From contig CM022677.1 in the NCBI GenBank assembly GCA_012295275.1, forward strand, positions 26,075,044-26,097,543: a DNA stretch of 22,500 bases, in the 5' to 3' direction. Made by a program: the position numbers and the translations under genes. The notes under the pieces were generated by a model. That model was given only the letters and a program-made list of their open reading frames with translations. It was not told where the DNA came from and did no database searches. Shown here piece by piece: positions 1-11,902 of the stretch (within the stretch, counting starts at the first letter, position 1; every line of letters begins with the position of its first letter). The stretch is from Chrysomallon squamiferum. Lineage: Eukaryota; Mollusca; Gastropoda; Neomphalida; Peltospiridae.

Positions 1-540
1 TTATAGCCGATATATTGAGTTAAGTGGTAGTATGTAGTATATTGTGTTATTATGGCGAAATGTTGTAGTATATATAATGTTCTTATCCGTGATGTTATAC
101 TCTGTTATGTAGTGTTATGTAATGTTATGTTATGTTATACAGTTTTATGTAGTGTTAAGTAATGTTATGTAGTGCTATATAATGTTATACTGTGTTATGT
201 TTTTTATGTATTGTTATGTAGTGTTATTTAGTGTTATGTAATGTTATGTTGTGTTATTTAGTGTTATGTAATGTTATACTGTGTTGTGTAGTGTTATGTA
301 GTGTTATGTAATGTTATACCGTGTTATGCAATGTTATATAATGTTATACTGTGTAATGTAAAGTTATGTTGTGTTATGTAGTATTATGTTCTGTTATGCA
401 ATGTTATGTAATGTTATACCGTGTTATGCAATGTTATATAATGTTATACTGTGTAATGTAACGTTATGTTGTGTTATGTAGTATTATGTTCTGTTATGTT
501 ATGTTATGTAATGTTATACTGTGTATGTTATATAAACTGT
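1..540 (+). repeat. Degenerate tandem repeat of GTTATGTA / GTGTTATGTA units
   Basis: Units of about 10 bp (ATGTTATGTA, GTGTTATGTA, ATGTTATACT) are repeated, with a longer duplicated block: the stretch around 404-497 repeats the one around 309-402. Continues off the left edge. It lies downstream of exon 2 of the - strand gene, so it is probably intron. Confidence 0.9.
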
Positions 541-1433
541 GTGTGCTGTGATGCACTGAATGGTTTGAGTACACTCCAGACTGTCTGTACAAAACACGAA
601 TGACGTTAGTGCGACTGAAAAACGAGACAAACAGTATCAGGACTTCACGCCTGTTCACCTCATTCTTCCTTTGTTACGTGTTTCGAAATAAAAGTCTTCA
701 CATCTTTAATAAAATATACGTCTCTGGAGAGGTATGAAAATATGAAGCCTTATTAAAAATTACACAATTGATTCTTACTGCAGTAACTTTCCACTCAGAT
801 ATCTGCACTCGGCGATAAAATGTCAAACCTTTGACAGTGTTGTACAGAGTAATGTAAAATATCAGATTGTATTTCTTATGAATTTGTAACATATTTTAAT
901 TCTCTGAACTTTCTCTGTGATTAAACGTAACATATTATCAGTAATATTACCGTACTGTAGATCTTTAAATATTAACAATTAAACCATATTTTACTCTCTC
1001 TCTCTTTCTCTCTCTTTGTGTACGCTGTATTACTTTAGTGAAATTCAGTTAGAAAAAGATGATATTTCACAATAATATATATAAATATATATATACTATA
1101 AGAAAAATATAAAAAGGTGATGTTTCACAATAATATATATATATATATACTATAAGAAAAATATAACAAAATTTTAACATGTACGATATACATCGCTTGA
1201 TAACATACGGTATCATTTGCCATGTAAGACCACACGATACCATATGAAACCATACTACTAGTATCTTACAGTATGGCATGGTATAACAGTTATACTATAC
1301 TTTAACAGATTACGACGTTACAACGTTATCTATACGTTCGTATGTTACGTCTAATTGTTAACGTACACAGTTCATTACATTAACGGTTATTACGTATAAT
1401 TACTGATAATTATTAAAATTATTGTTTTTTTTT
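541..1433. other. AT-rich sequence downstream of paralogue exon 2, no secure exon
   Basis: Contains a CT run (about 993-1015), a tandem duplication (1055-1168) and otherwise unique sequence. On the - strand a possible acceptor (tttttcag, ending at 615) opens a 32-codon frame to a stop at 514-516, but it has no recognisable domain and no homologue in the + gene. The sushi exons expected for this paralogue were not found and are presumably to the left. Confidence 0.5.
1055..1168 (+). repeat. Tandem duplication, unit about 58 bp
   Basis: GATATTTCACAATAATATAT ... ACTATAAGAAAAATATAA occurs twice in succession, with small differences in the internal TA run. Confidence 0.85.
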
Positions 1434-1435
1434 AC

Positions 1436-1511
1436 CTTCTGTGAGACATTTTCTGTTTGTTCCGAGCTGCACGCACACCTGTGAGTACTTACACTTACAC
1501 TCGTCAGAACC
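1436..1511 (-). CDS. Paralogue exon 2: short four-cysteine EGF-like module
   Basis: On the - strand, an acceptor (tattttcag, ending at 1512) is followed by 76 nt and then GAAG|gtaaaa (donor GT at 1435-1434). Phase 0 in and phase 1 out match the + strand exon 2. It encodes 25 residues, starting GSDECKCKYSQVCVQLG, with Cys spaced as C-x-C-x5-C-x8-C. The last three resemble those of the + strand exon (C-x5-C-x8-C), and the exon-end bases GAAG|gtaaaa are the same. It is too short for an ORF scan; it is found by splice sites and by analogy with the paralogue. Confidence 0.75.
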
Positions 1512-1513
1512 CT

Positions 1514-2600
<1,087 letters not shown>

Positions 2601-2672
2601 TCTATCTATTCATATTCTTAAAAAAAGGTATACAAGTAAACTCTTCAAATGTTATTAAAAATGTCTTCTCAC

Positions 2673-2975
2673 CTGTTTCAAGGATTCTTTTTCAGCAAAC
2701 ACAACACCAGGGACACTGGATATCAGAGTCGTTGTCGATGTCGTGCTGTCGCCAGAATTTGACACACAGTGTCTGGTGACGGTGTTGTAGTTGAAGGATT
2801 TACACAAAGGTCGACTGTCACATAAAGTTTTACACTGAAGAAAATTCTTCACTTTTTCCACGGTGAAATCAGAACCAAAGAGAAGCTGAGATGTGTGCTG
2901 AACGTCACTGAGAGAAAATGCACGTGTAACTGTGAGTATTCCTGACATGACGAAAACTGTCTGCAGTAAACACAT
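2673..2975 (-). CDS. Paralogue exon 1: signal peptide and PAN/apple module
   Basis: ATG at 2975 on the - strand opens 101 codons to CAG|gtgaga (donor GT at 2672-2671), phase 0. A hydrophobic leader (MCLLQTVFVMSGILTVTRAF) is followed by a PAN core with Cys48-x3-Cys52-x5-Cys58-x11-Cys70, identical in spacing to the + strand exon 1. NFLQCK, LCK, and a YN-x-VTR-x-C segment are shared by both. The Thr/Ser-rich stretch at residues 72-87 is specific to this copy. Codons after 2673 (VRRHF, then stop) are intron. It is transcribed away from the complete gene; later exons run toward and probably beyond the left edge. Confidence 0.88.
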
Positions 2976-3002
2976 CTTAGCTGTTTCTTTCCTAGCCAGT
3001 TT
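2976..3002 (-). other. Probable 5'-UTR segment of the paralogue, with splice acceptor
   Basis: On the - strand, a long pyrimidine/AT tract (3003-3420, purine-rich on +) ends in tttatttag at 3003, and 27 nt later the ATG occurs. This layout fits a 5'-UTR intron that ends just before the coding start. The leader contains CTAGGAAAG...AACAGC, also seen before ATG 11903. Confidence 0.4.
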
Positions 3003-3780
<778 letters not shown>

Positions 3781-4344
3781 ATAGACTTATTCCATGTAGA
3801 ACAGTTTTGTGTATTTAACACCACGCACACAGTTAAACTTTTGGAACGTAATTCCTCTCGATTTAACCCGTTTTTTTTTTTTTTTAAATTTAAAACCAAA
3901 TACACCGAATTTAACAACAAAGTAAGAAACGTCTGGAATATAATTCTCTTGCTGTTAATCCAGTTTACGACTCACAAATCCAGTTTCTTGAAAATAATAT
4001 TTTTGGAGAAATTGTATTCAAATAACGCGATTTTTTTTTTTTTTTATTATTATTATTATTTCATTCATCTTGAGCAGCTTGAACGATGCTTACGTACACG
4101 TAGTTCTGTTGCAGATTTCAAACTATTTTTCGTACTGATGAAACTGGGTCTAAGATACAGTTCACCGAGCTCTTCAAAGGCGTGAAATTAAAAGCTGAAA
4201 AAAAAAAAACAGATTAATAATGAATTATAATGACCAAAGCACAGTTCTGTCGCTTTTAAGAAACACAAATATTTCACCTTAGTGTCACATATCAGTTTCC
4301 CACAGACACGCGTTTCATTAATTTATAATAGTTTGGTTGATAAT
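3781..4344. other. AT-rich intergenic sequence, no gene seen
   Basis: Mixed unique sequence with T runs (about 3871-3885, 4031-4045). The 114-codon + frame at 3841-4185 is mostly Phe/Tyr/Lys low complexity without a domain and with no Met-associated leader or splice support, so I do not call it. Confidence 0.6.
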
Positions 4345-4502
4345 GATCAATTTGTGAGTACTTCACTCTTTCGTCAAAAAGAAAAGTGTGTTTGTGTGTG
4401 TGTCTATTTATAGAAACACTTACACTGAGTGATGTGACATCTTAACAAACACAAACACTTTCCTTCGTTTTGTCGAAACAGTGAAGTACTGAAAAATTGA
4501 TC
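4345..4502. mobile_element. Foldback / MITE-like inverted repeat, arms about 50 bp
   Basis: The left arm starting GATCAATTTGTGAGTACTTC (4345) is the imperfect reverse complement of the right arm ending GAAGTACTGAAAAATTGATC (4502). The match continues through CACTCTTTCGTCAAAA and GTGTTTG into a loop of about 55 bp. The whole could form a long hairpin. No ORF. Short non-autonomous transposons and long-hairpin RNAs both look like this. Confidence 0.7.
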
Positions 4503-4546
4503 GCATATATATATATATATATATAAAAAAAAATATATATATATAT

Positions 4547-4616
4547 ATGAATAAGAAACATCATCGAGCAAATATTATATATATATATTTTATCGATGAT
4601 GATGTTTCTTATTCAT
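4547..4616. repeat. Second inverted repeat (stem about 21 bp)
   Basis: ATGAATAAGAAACATCATCGA at 4547-4567 pairs with TCGATGAT[GAT]GTTTCTTATTCAT ending 4616, one GAT triplet being extra on the right. The loop is about 25 nt of AT. TA repeats on both outer sides could extend the stem. It lies 45 bp beyond the previous inverted repeat. Confidence 0.75.
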
Positions 4617-5137
<521 letters not shown>

Positions 5138-5270
5138 CTTAACCGTGGTGGACTGCAGGGTTATATTCACGGTGGTTCAGCAACATCGACGTGCACGTAA
5201 ACGCGAAGGTGAATTTCAAACAAGCTGAACTGTGTTGGTGAGAATTTCAAAATGTTTGATTCTCACAGGT

Positions 5271-5638
5271 CTAAAGGGGAGTAATTCAGTTATGTTTCTT
5301 TCAGTCGCTTTATCGTTTTTTTTTTGTTTTTTTTTTTTTTGTTTCGTTTAAATATTTTTCTTTATTCTATATATATTTTTTCTTTCTTTATTTATATATT
5401 TGTTGTTGTTGTTTTTGTTTTTTGTTTGTTGTTGTTGTTGTTGTTTTGAGATGTCAATGCAAAGCCATGCACGTGCTTTTAGTACTAAACATATTTGCTG
5501 CACAATATTTAATTTATATGGCTAAGGGGAGATAATCCAGTTACGTTTTAAACCTTATGTTTTATCTTTTTTTTTTTAATTTAATATATTTTTGTATTTA
5601 TTTATTTTATATTTTATATTTTATTTTTTATTTTTATT

Positions 5639-5669
<31 letters not shown>

Positions 5670-5738
5670 TTTGGGAGATCTATATGCAAGGCCATGCACC
5701 TGTACTTCATACTTAACGTATTTGCCGCAATATTTTAA
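5271..5738 (+). repeat. Two diverged direct copies of an about 250-bp repeat
   Basis: Copy A (5271-5514) and copy B (5522-5738) share CTAAaGGGGAGa/tAATtCAGTTA at the start, a T-rich centre of different microsatellite content, and an end containing GCAAaGCCATGCACgTG, ACTaAACaTATTTGC and CAATATTTaA. GGGGAGATAA near an end is reminiscent of dispersed molluscan short repeats (from memory, not checked). No ORF of note. Confidence 0.75.
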
Positions 5739-5970
5739 TATCTTCCACGTTTTATCTGCTAATCCGGGTATTTCAGAATAAGGGCTGAATACGTTACACT
5801 GAAGCCAACCATGCCAAAGAAATGAGTCAGAAATTTAACAAAACAATTCAGTTACTTGTTTATTTATTTATTTTATTTCCTTTTTCGTGTTATCCATTTA
5901 TTCATTCAGTTGTTGTTTTTTGTTTTTTGTTTTTTTTCTCAGTTATATTTTGTCTTCTTTTAACATTTCT

Positions 5971-6146
5971 CGGAAACTGACTGAGGAGATGCTCCTGATG
6001 TTGCCAACGCCACAAAGCCCACCACAGCAACGACGTTTAACTCAGCGTCACATTACAGCTGCGACGAGGGTTACGATGTTTTCATTGCAGCTACCACGTC
6101 GACGTGTGGAATCGACAAACAGGGGTCCTCTACAAATCTGCAAGCA
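5971..6146 (+). pseudogene. Relict sushi/CCP exon (decayed copy of exon 3 type)
   Basis: The frame beginning at 5979 reads D-stop-G-D-A-P-D-V-A-N-A-T..., then S-H-Y-S-C-D-E-G-Y-D-V and S-T-C-G, which is the CCP order P..V.N...Y.C..GY...C. It aligns with exon 3 at the nucleotide level (GACTGcGGcGA versus GACTGaGGaGA), so the stop TGA at 5982-5984 stands where exon 3 has its first Cys codon TGC. Near 6115-6122 the frame shifts; in the shifted frame the Trp codon is AGG and the terminal Cys is at 6139-6141. The position of the donor reads CA|taagta rather than CA|gtgagt, and no good acceptor precedes it. It lacks the extra Cys seen in both functional CCPs. Confidence 0.75.
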
Positions 6147-6162
6147 TAAGTATAACAATATT

Positions 6163-6333
6163 TCACACACACACACACACACACACAGAGAGACACACAT
6201 ACACACAGACACACACACACAAACACACACACATACACACATACACACATACACACATACACACACACACAGACACACATACACACATACACACACACAC
6301 ACACACACAGAAATACACACACACACACAGAGA
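6163..6333 (+). repeat. (CA)n microsatellite with CATA/GACA interruptions
   Basis: Begins about 17 bp after the relict sushi exon. Mirrors the pattern of tandem repeats sitting directly 3' of exons in the functional gene. ORFs on both strands here are His/Thr or Val/Cys repeats. Confidence 0.97.
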
Positions 6334-6739
6334 AATAAATCTGACCAGGCCATAAATGATGATCAGTAAGGAATCCTTTCTATTTATTTATTTATTTATT
6401 TTAAATTCATTTATTTGCTTGTTTGTTTCTTTAATATTTTGTTCAGGTTTCGTTTCATAAGGATTTCAAACAATTTTTTTTTCTTCTTTTTTTTTTTTTT
6501 GGATTATTTGAAAACAGTTTTTTCTTTTCTTATTTCATTTATTGATTTTACTCATTTATTGATTTATTGATTTATTTCAGTCTTTAACGTGGACTTCAGC
6601 TTTTCAAAACATCAGAGGTAAAACGTAAATCCCAGAAACTGATAAATCGACACCGTACAGAGTGTAATTTGTTTGTTTATCGGTTTTCTCTCTTTCTCTC
6701 TTTATTTATTCATTCATTCATTGATTCATTTACTTAGTT

Positions 6740-6780
<41 letters not shown>

Positions 6781-7240
6781 TTTATATATATATACATTTT
6801 ATATTATATATATATATTTAGTTATATATACATTTTTTTTATTTGTATATTTTTCGCTGCTAAACTAGTCACCTAAAATGTTTCTTTTCTCTTAGCCATT
6901 CCCCTCTGTTCACAATTTCTTTGGGTTTTGTTGGTTGCTGTTTTCTTCTTCTGATTACGTCAGAACTGCGTTAATCATTTGACTTACATTTTTTATTTAG
7001 CGAACACTGAGCCTGTTACGTAGTTGAAGTCATGGACATTAGTCCATGAGAATATAAAAAAATAGTTTGAACCATGCAATAGAACAGTGACGCAGCTGGG
7101 CAGGGTCTGTTGAAAAGACTTTGTTTAGTTACAGAATTAGGTCAGTTAGCGTGTTCACGTCTGTCTACAGTTTCACATTCAGACTCGTAGTCAGGATCTG
7201 CAGACCACGTGACGCAGAATAATTTATGCTAATTAGACGT
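6334..7240. other. T-rich and then unique intergenic sequence
   Basis: TTTA/TTTC tracts (6380-6560), (AAT)n at about 6745-6782, TA runs to 6840, then about 350 bp of unique sequence (6880-7240). The latter contains an 8-bp-arm hairpin (7030-7049). No CCP, PAN or galectin motif found in any frame. Confidence 0.55.
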
Positions 7241-7930
7241 GCGACGTGTTAGCCTCGTTTTAATTTTTCACTCTCTCTCTCTCTCTGTGTATGTGTATTT
7301 CCCTGTTGTCTATCTGTCGCACTGTCTCTGTATCTATCTATGTAAAATGAATTATTGTTGTCATTGTTGTTTTTTATTTGTTCTTATTGTTTTTATTCTA
7401 TTATTATTTTGTTGTTGTTGTTTTTCTTATTGTTGTTTTATCTTCTTCGTTATTTTTCTGTTTCGTTTTCTTCTATTTTGTTTTTCTTCTTCTATTACTT
7501 CTTTTTTTTTCGTTTTATTTATTTTTTATTCATTTCGATTTAATATATATATATACACACACACACACATATAAACAGACTTAGAAGGTCCAATCTTACG
7601 CTAAAGTTATACAAACACTCAGCTGAGTCGAACATGCTCATGTAATTTACGTGTTTTTCAAGCGTGTTAAATCAAGTCTGTCTGAATATTTGAATGTTTC
7701 ATCAACGTATTGATGGGTTTTTGTTGACACGTTTGAAAAATCCATGTTTCTTGTTTTCAAACGGCACTTGTTGTAACGTTAAAAGCAGTTGTTGGTAATA
7801 ATCCAATATTTTTTAATTCTTTGACGATTTCAGAGGCAAATGGATTCATGCCAAGAATAATAGAAACTGAATTTACAAACATTGACAAAAAAACAACAAC
7901 AAAAAACCCACTTTTAAAATTTTTTAAAAA
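7241..7930. other. CT, T-rich and unique intergenic sequence, no gene seen
   Basis: CT run at 7271-7286, TTG/TTC/TTA triplet-like tract 7345-7540, short (TA)/(CA) run 7543-7572, then AT-rich unique sequence. Overlapping + frames (7239-7584) are Phe/Leu/Ser low complexity. Confidence 0.6.
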
Positions 7931-8155
<225 letters not shown>

Positions 8156-8401
8156 TTCTTACGGACTTTCATACTCACAAATACATTCAGATAAATATGT
8201 TTCTGCAATAAATGTTTACTGTTTTTAACTTTGCATTCCTAGTTTTGTTGTTGTATTTAGATAAAAATAACCTTTGCGATGATGATGATGATGATGATAA
8301 ATATGGGGCACAATAAACAAATATTGAATATTTAGAAAATTAGTACTAATAGTTATAGTAATAGTGTATATATATGTAAGTATTGTTATTATTATTATTT
8401 A

Positions 8402-8467
<66 letters not shown>

Positions 8468-8615
8468 CATCATCACTTCTGCATCTAATGTTTCCACTGT
8501 TTAATTAAACTGGCCACTAATGGTTATTATGCAGAAGTTATTTTACCTGAAACAGTTTAAATTTATATTTTGACTCTCATCAGAAGTGTATTCACTATAT
8601 GAAACAAAACGTTTT

Positions 8616-8663
<48 letters not shown>

Positions 8664-9278
8664 AAAACTACATACACACATACACACGGACAGTCACTCT
8701 TTGTATATTTGAATCATTACGATATCATCATAAATTTATAGGAATACATAAACATTTAATTTTTCAAATATTACTAATTTATATATATACTACTATTACT
8801 AATATTGCTTTACATTACATACCGAATTAGTTCTGTCTTTTGATAATACTTATAACTGCATAATATGGTTTGTCTTACTATTGCTATTAGTACTATTACT
8901 TAGTATTTTATTTTATTACATAGTGAAAATACTACAACAGTTATACACTTTCATCTTTCCTAATATGACTGTTAGTAATATGGCTTAGTATGACGTTGTA
9001 TTATATAGTGACTGCTGTACACACATCCACACAGACTCACAGACACACGTACTCACAAACACTCACTTTTTCTCTTTCAATATACAGCAACGTAGTTTCA
9101 CAGACACACGTACTCACACACACTCACTCTCTTTTCCACATACCAATAACAACATAGTTACGCTGTTCACATATACACATCCACACACACACACGCACCC
9201 ACGCACACACACGCACGCACGCACGCAAACACATATGTTCGTGCATTTTTGGTCCTTTTCTTTCACTTTTCAATTTCA
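8156..9278. repeat. Intergenic AT-rich sequence with GAT, ATT, CT and CA repeats
   Basis: GAT repeats at 8278-8299, (ATT)n at about 8380-8466, C/CT run at 8615-8664, and CA-rich sequence 9015-9235. CACAGACACACGTACTCACA occurs twice (about 9037 and 9099), a short duplication. No exon or domain seen. Confidence 0.8.
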
Positions 9279-9450
9279 GTCGCTAAATGATTTTATTTCT
9301 GTGTTGTTCTGTCGCTAAATGATTTTATTTCTGTGTTGTTCTGTCGCTAAATGATTTTATTTCTGTGTTGTTCTGTCGCTAAATGATTTTATTTCTGTGT
9401 TGTTCTGTCGCTAAATGATTTTATTTTTGTGTTGTTCTGTCGCTAAATGT
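9279..9450 (+). repeat. 32-bp tandem repeat, about 5.4 copies
   Basis: The unit begins GTCGCTAAATGATTTTATTT and continues CTGTGTTGTTCT. Copies start at 9279, 9311, 9343, 9375, 9407 and 9439 (partial) and are almost identical (one C-to-T change in the fifth), so the array is young. Confidence 0.97.
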
Positions 9451-10761
9451 TGCTTTGTTACTGCGTTAACGGCATTTCTGAGTAGAAAAAAACACAAACA
9501 AAACAAAACAATAAAACGCCAATTATTGATGTTGTCCTAGGAAAGAGCTAAATATTGCGGCACAGTCGAAGAGTTAGTGATCCGTTGAAAGTCGATTTTT
9601 TTTTTCTCTCTCTCCGTTCTTGTTTATCGAGTTTACTCAGTGAAATGGAATAGCAAATACAATTCCTCAATTCAACACTGAATGTCAAAACGTAACAAGA
9701 CAGAGAAATAAATTCCAATAAATCACTTGATTTCTTGTTCTTTAATTGCTGTTGTTGTAGTTTCATTGTCGTTAATGTAACCGAACCAGATTTTGTGTTA
9801 CTTTATCGGTTTTTTTTAAATTTATTTGTTTGTTTGTTTGTTTGTTTGTCTGTTTGTTTCCTTGTTTGTTTGTTTGTTTGTTTATTCTTTTATTTGTTTG
9901 TGGTGTATTAGCTGTTTGTTTTTGATTGTGTCTATGTGTGTGTGTGTGTGTCTATATATTTTAGTTATTGTTGTTGTTGGGTTTTCAATGTTTATATGTA
10001 TTTATCAGTGTATCTGTCTATATATTTATCTATCCACCTACATATCATATAATCTGTCTCTCTATGTATCCATTTATCTGTTTTTGTTAACTTACTATCA
10101 ATCTTGTATTTTATTTATCGCTGTATTTCCATTCCCTGTCTACCTCTTCATTGTCTTTCTCTTCATGTGTCTTCCTCTCAAACTATTCGAGCTTTTCTAT
10201 TCTTCTTTTTTTCCTGTTTCCTTGTTTTATTATTTTTTTATAACTAGTCTATTGTAACACATTTATCTTCTTCTTTCGTATTCCGCTAGTCTGTACATTA
10301 GTTTGTTTGTTAGTTATTCTCTTTTGAAATGTTCTGATGCAAACGAACAACCTTTTTATACATCCATCTTGTTTTGTTGTACGTATTTACCTTCTTTTAT
10401 TCATTTATCAAGAATGTATCTGTTACTTCTTCAAAATATAGTTAATTTTTATCTTTCGCTTACCTTAATTTTATTTTTTTTCCACCTATTTCTTTCTCTT
10501 TGTTTCTTCTCTTCCGTGTGTGAGTGTGTGTGTGTGTGTGTGAGTGATTGTTTTTTTATATTTAGCAAAAAACAAAAAACTATTTCTGTGATTTGCTATT
10601 CATTTTCTTCTTCAGAATTTGCGAAGAGTTAAAACAGTTTATCACTGACATTAGTGGACTGATTATTGATTGAAAGTTGAAACAAGGACTAGAAACAGAC
10701 GTGTAACAAAAAATCTGTTATTTCGGAGAGGTCAGTCGGAAGTCTGCGTGTCAAAGTGAGT
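9451..10761. other. T-rich intergenic sequence, no gene seen
   Basis: (TTTG)n at about 9820-9900, GT runs (9934-9950, 10518-10543), and CT/TTTC-rich low-complexity stretches that produce Phe/Leu/Cys/Tyr ORFs. Around 10735-10760 the sequence CAAAGTGAGTACG could serve as a splice donor for an upstream 5'-UTR exon of the + gene, but there is no other support. Confidence 0.5.
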
Positions 10762-10924
10762 ACGTAAATTTATTACACGTAAATAACTTACACGTAATAA
10801 CTTAAACGTAAATAACTTACACGTAAATTCATTACACGTAAATAACTTACACGTAATAACTTAAACGTAAATAACTTACACGTAATAACTTACACGTAAA
10901 TTCATTACACGTAAAAATAACTTA
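10762..10924 (+). repeat. 14/15-bp tandem array with higher-order order
   Basis: Four variants of ACACGTAAATAACTT (15 bp), ACACGTAATAACTT (14 bp), AAACGTAAATAACTT and ACACGTAAATTCATT appear in the order A B C D, repeated about 2.5 times (10775-10834, then 10835-10892 and onward). Every unit carries ACGTAA. Confidence 0.93.
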
Positions 10925-10967
10925 ACTGTAGAGAACGTCTTACTCTGATATCTTTTTAAATAATATT

Positions 10968-10971
<4 letters not shown>

Positions 10972-11060
<89 letters not shown>
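10972..11060 (+). repeat. (CT)n microsatellite
   Basis: Pure CT for about 90 bp, followed by TTGTATTGTGTTG-type repeats to about 11190. Confidence 0.97.
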
Positions 11061-11063
<3 letters not shown>

Positions 11064-11190
11064 CTCTGAACTGTGTTCTGTTGTATATGTATTTTATTGT
11101 ATTATAGTGATTTGTGTTGTATTGTATTGCATTGTGTTGTGTTGTATTTTATTGTATTATATTGTGTTGTGTTGTATTGGGTTGTATATA

Positions 11191-11731
11191 GCGTCTGCTA
11201 TTTCTACTTTTTTTCTCGCTCATTAAGACCAGTCAGCAAAAACAATAAAAAGGTCGGAATCAAAAAGAAAAACAAGGAAAACGCACAAATCAGTAAGTTT
11301 GGAGAAAGCTTTGGAATATGTTTGCACAACTTCCTTATTCCACCAAAGTGAATTTCATGCCGAGGACTAGAGCTGTAATCTAACTTTTATCATGAGTAGA
11401 TAAAAATGAAGATATAGCAGTTCCTCCTTTTATATCACAAAACAGTTTTTGTCTTCTTATTCTTCTCTTGTTTTTAAAAAAAAAACTTTTATGGTTCGGG
11501 GCCTGGAAACGCGTTTGGAGCCCAAGAATCTCTTTTAGAGTAACATGAATGAATGTAAGAAGATTATTAGCATTTTATTTTATTTTTTTAATTAATATTA
11601 TTTTTTTGTTGTTAGTTGTTTTTTGCTTTTTTTTTTGTTTTTGTTTTTGTAATACAAATTTTGGTGGTTGTTGTTGTTTGTTTTGTTTGTTTGTTTGTTT
11701 TATTTTATTTTTGTTTTATTCTGTATTTGTA

Positions 11732-11768
<37 letters not shown>

Positions 11769-11839
11769 GTTGTTGTTGCTGTTGTTGTCGTTGTTTTTGT
11801 TATGACTATACGACAAACTCTCTGTTTCATGTAATTCAG
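11191..11839. other. Region upstream of the + strand gene
   Basis: 11200-11540 is unique, mixed-composition sequence and could hold promoter or 5'-UTR exon, but I see no clear TATA box, initiator or domain. 11570-11800 is T/TTG/ATT repeat, including (ATT)n 11733-11767 and GTT runs to about 11795, ending 40 bp before the likely acceptor at 11839. Confidence 0.4.
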
Positions 11840-11902
11840 AGCAACTCTTCGAAGATTACTTTACTCATCTAGGAAACAGCGAACCGACAACAGACTCACA
11901 GG
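11840..11902 (+). other. Probable 5'-UTR of the PAN-CCP-galectin gene, with a possible 3' splice site upstream
   Basis: Sequence directly before ATG 11903 is non-repetitive, unlike the ATT/GTT repeats before about 11810. A gtaattcag at 11831-11839 would serve as a splice acceptor, making this the start of the first coding exon behind a 5'-UTR intron. It contains CTAGGAAA followed by CAGC. The - strand paralogue has CTAGGAAAG then AACAGC in the same place, supporting a shared leader. No convincing TATA box or transcription start was seen. Confidence 0.4.

Noticed and set aside
514-614. Possible third exon of the - strand paralogue (acceptor tttttcag, three Cys, 32 codons to a stop)
   Set aside because: Phase is compatible, but there is no CCP pattern, no matching exon in the + gene, and it runs into the tandem repeat before stopping. 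Not enough to call.
3841-4185. 114-codon + strand open frame
   Set aside because: Phe/Tyr/Lys-rich low complexity from T and ATT runs, no domain, no splice or leader support.
5887-6369. 160-codon + strand open frame across the relict CCP exon and CA repeat
   Set aside because: It is the wrong frame for the CCP similarity and its C-terminal half is His/Thr repeat from (CA)n.
6600-6630. Exon-like piece between tttcag (about 6582) and GAG|gtaaaa (about 6617)
   Set aside because: Good splice-like ends and an open frame, but only about 35 nt with no cysteine or family motif. AT-rich DNA offers many such chance pairs.
7239-7584. Three overlapping + strand ORFs
   Set aside because: Hydrophobic low-complexity translation of TTG/TTC/TTA repeats, not a membrane protein gene.
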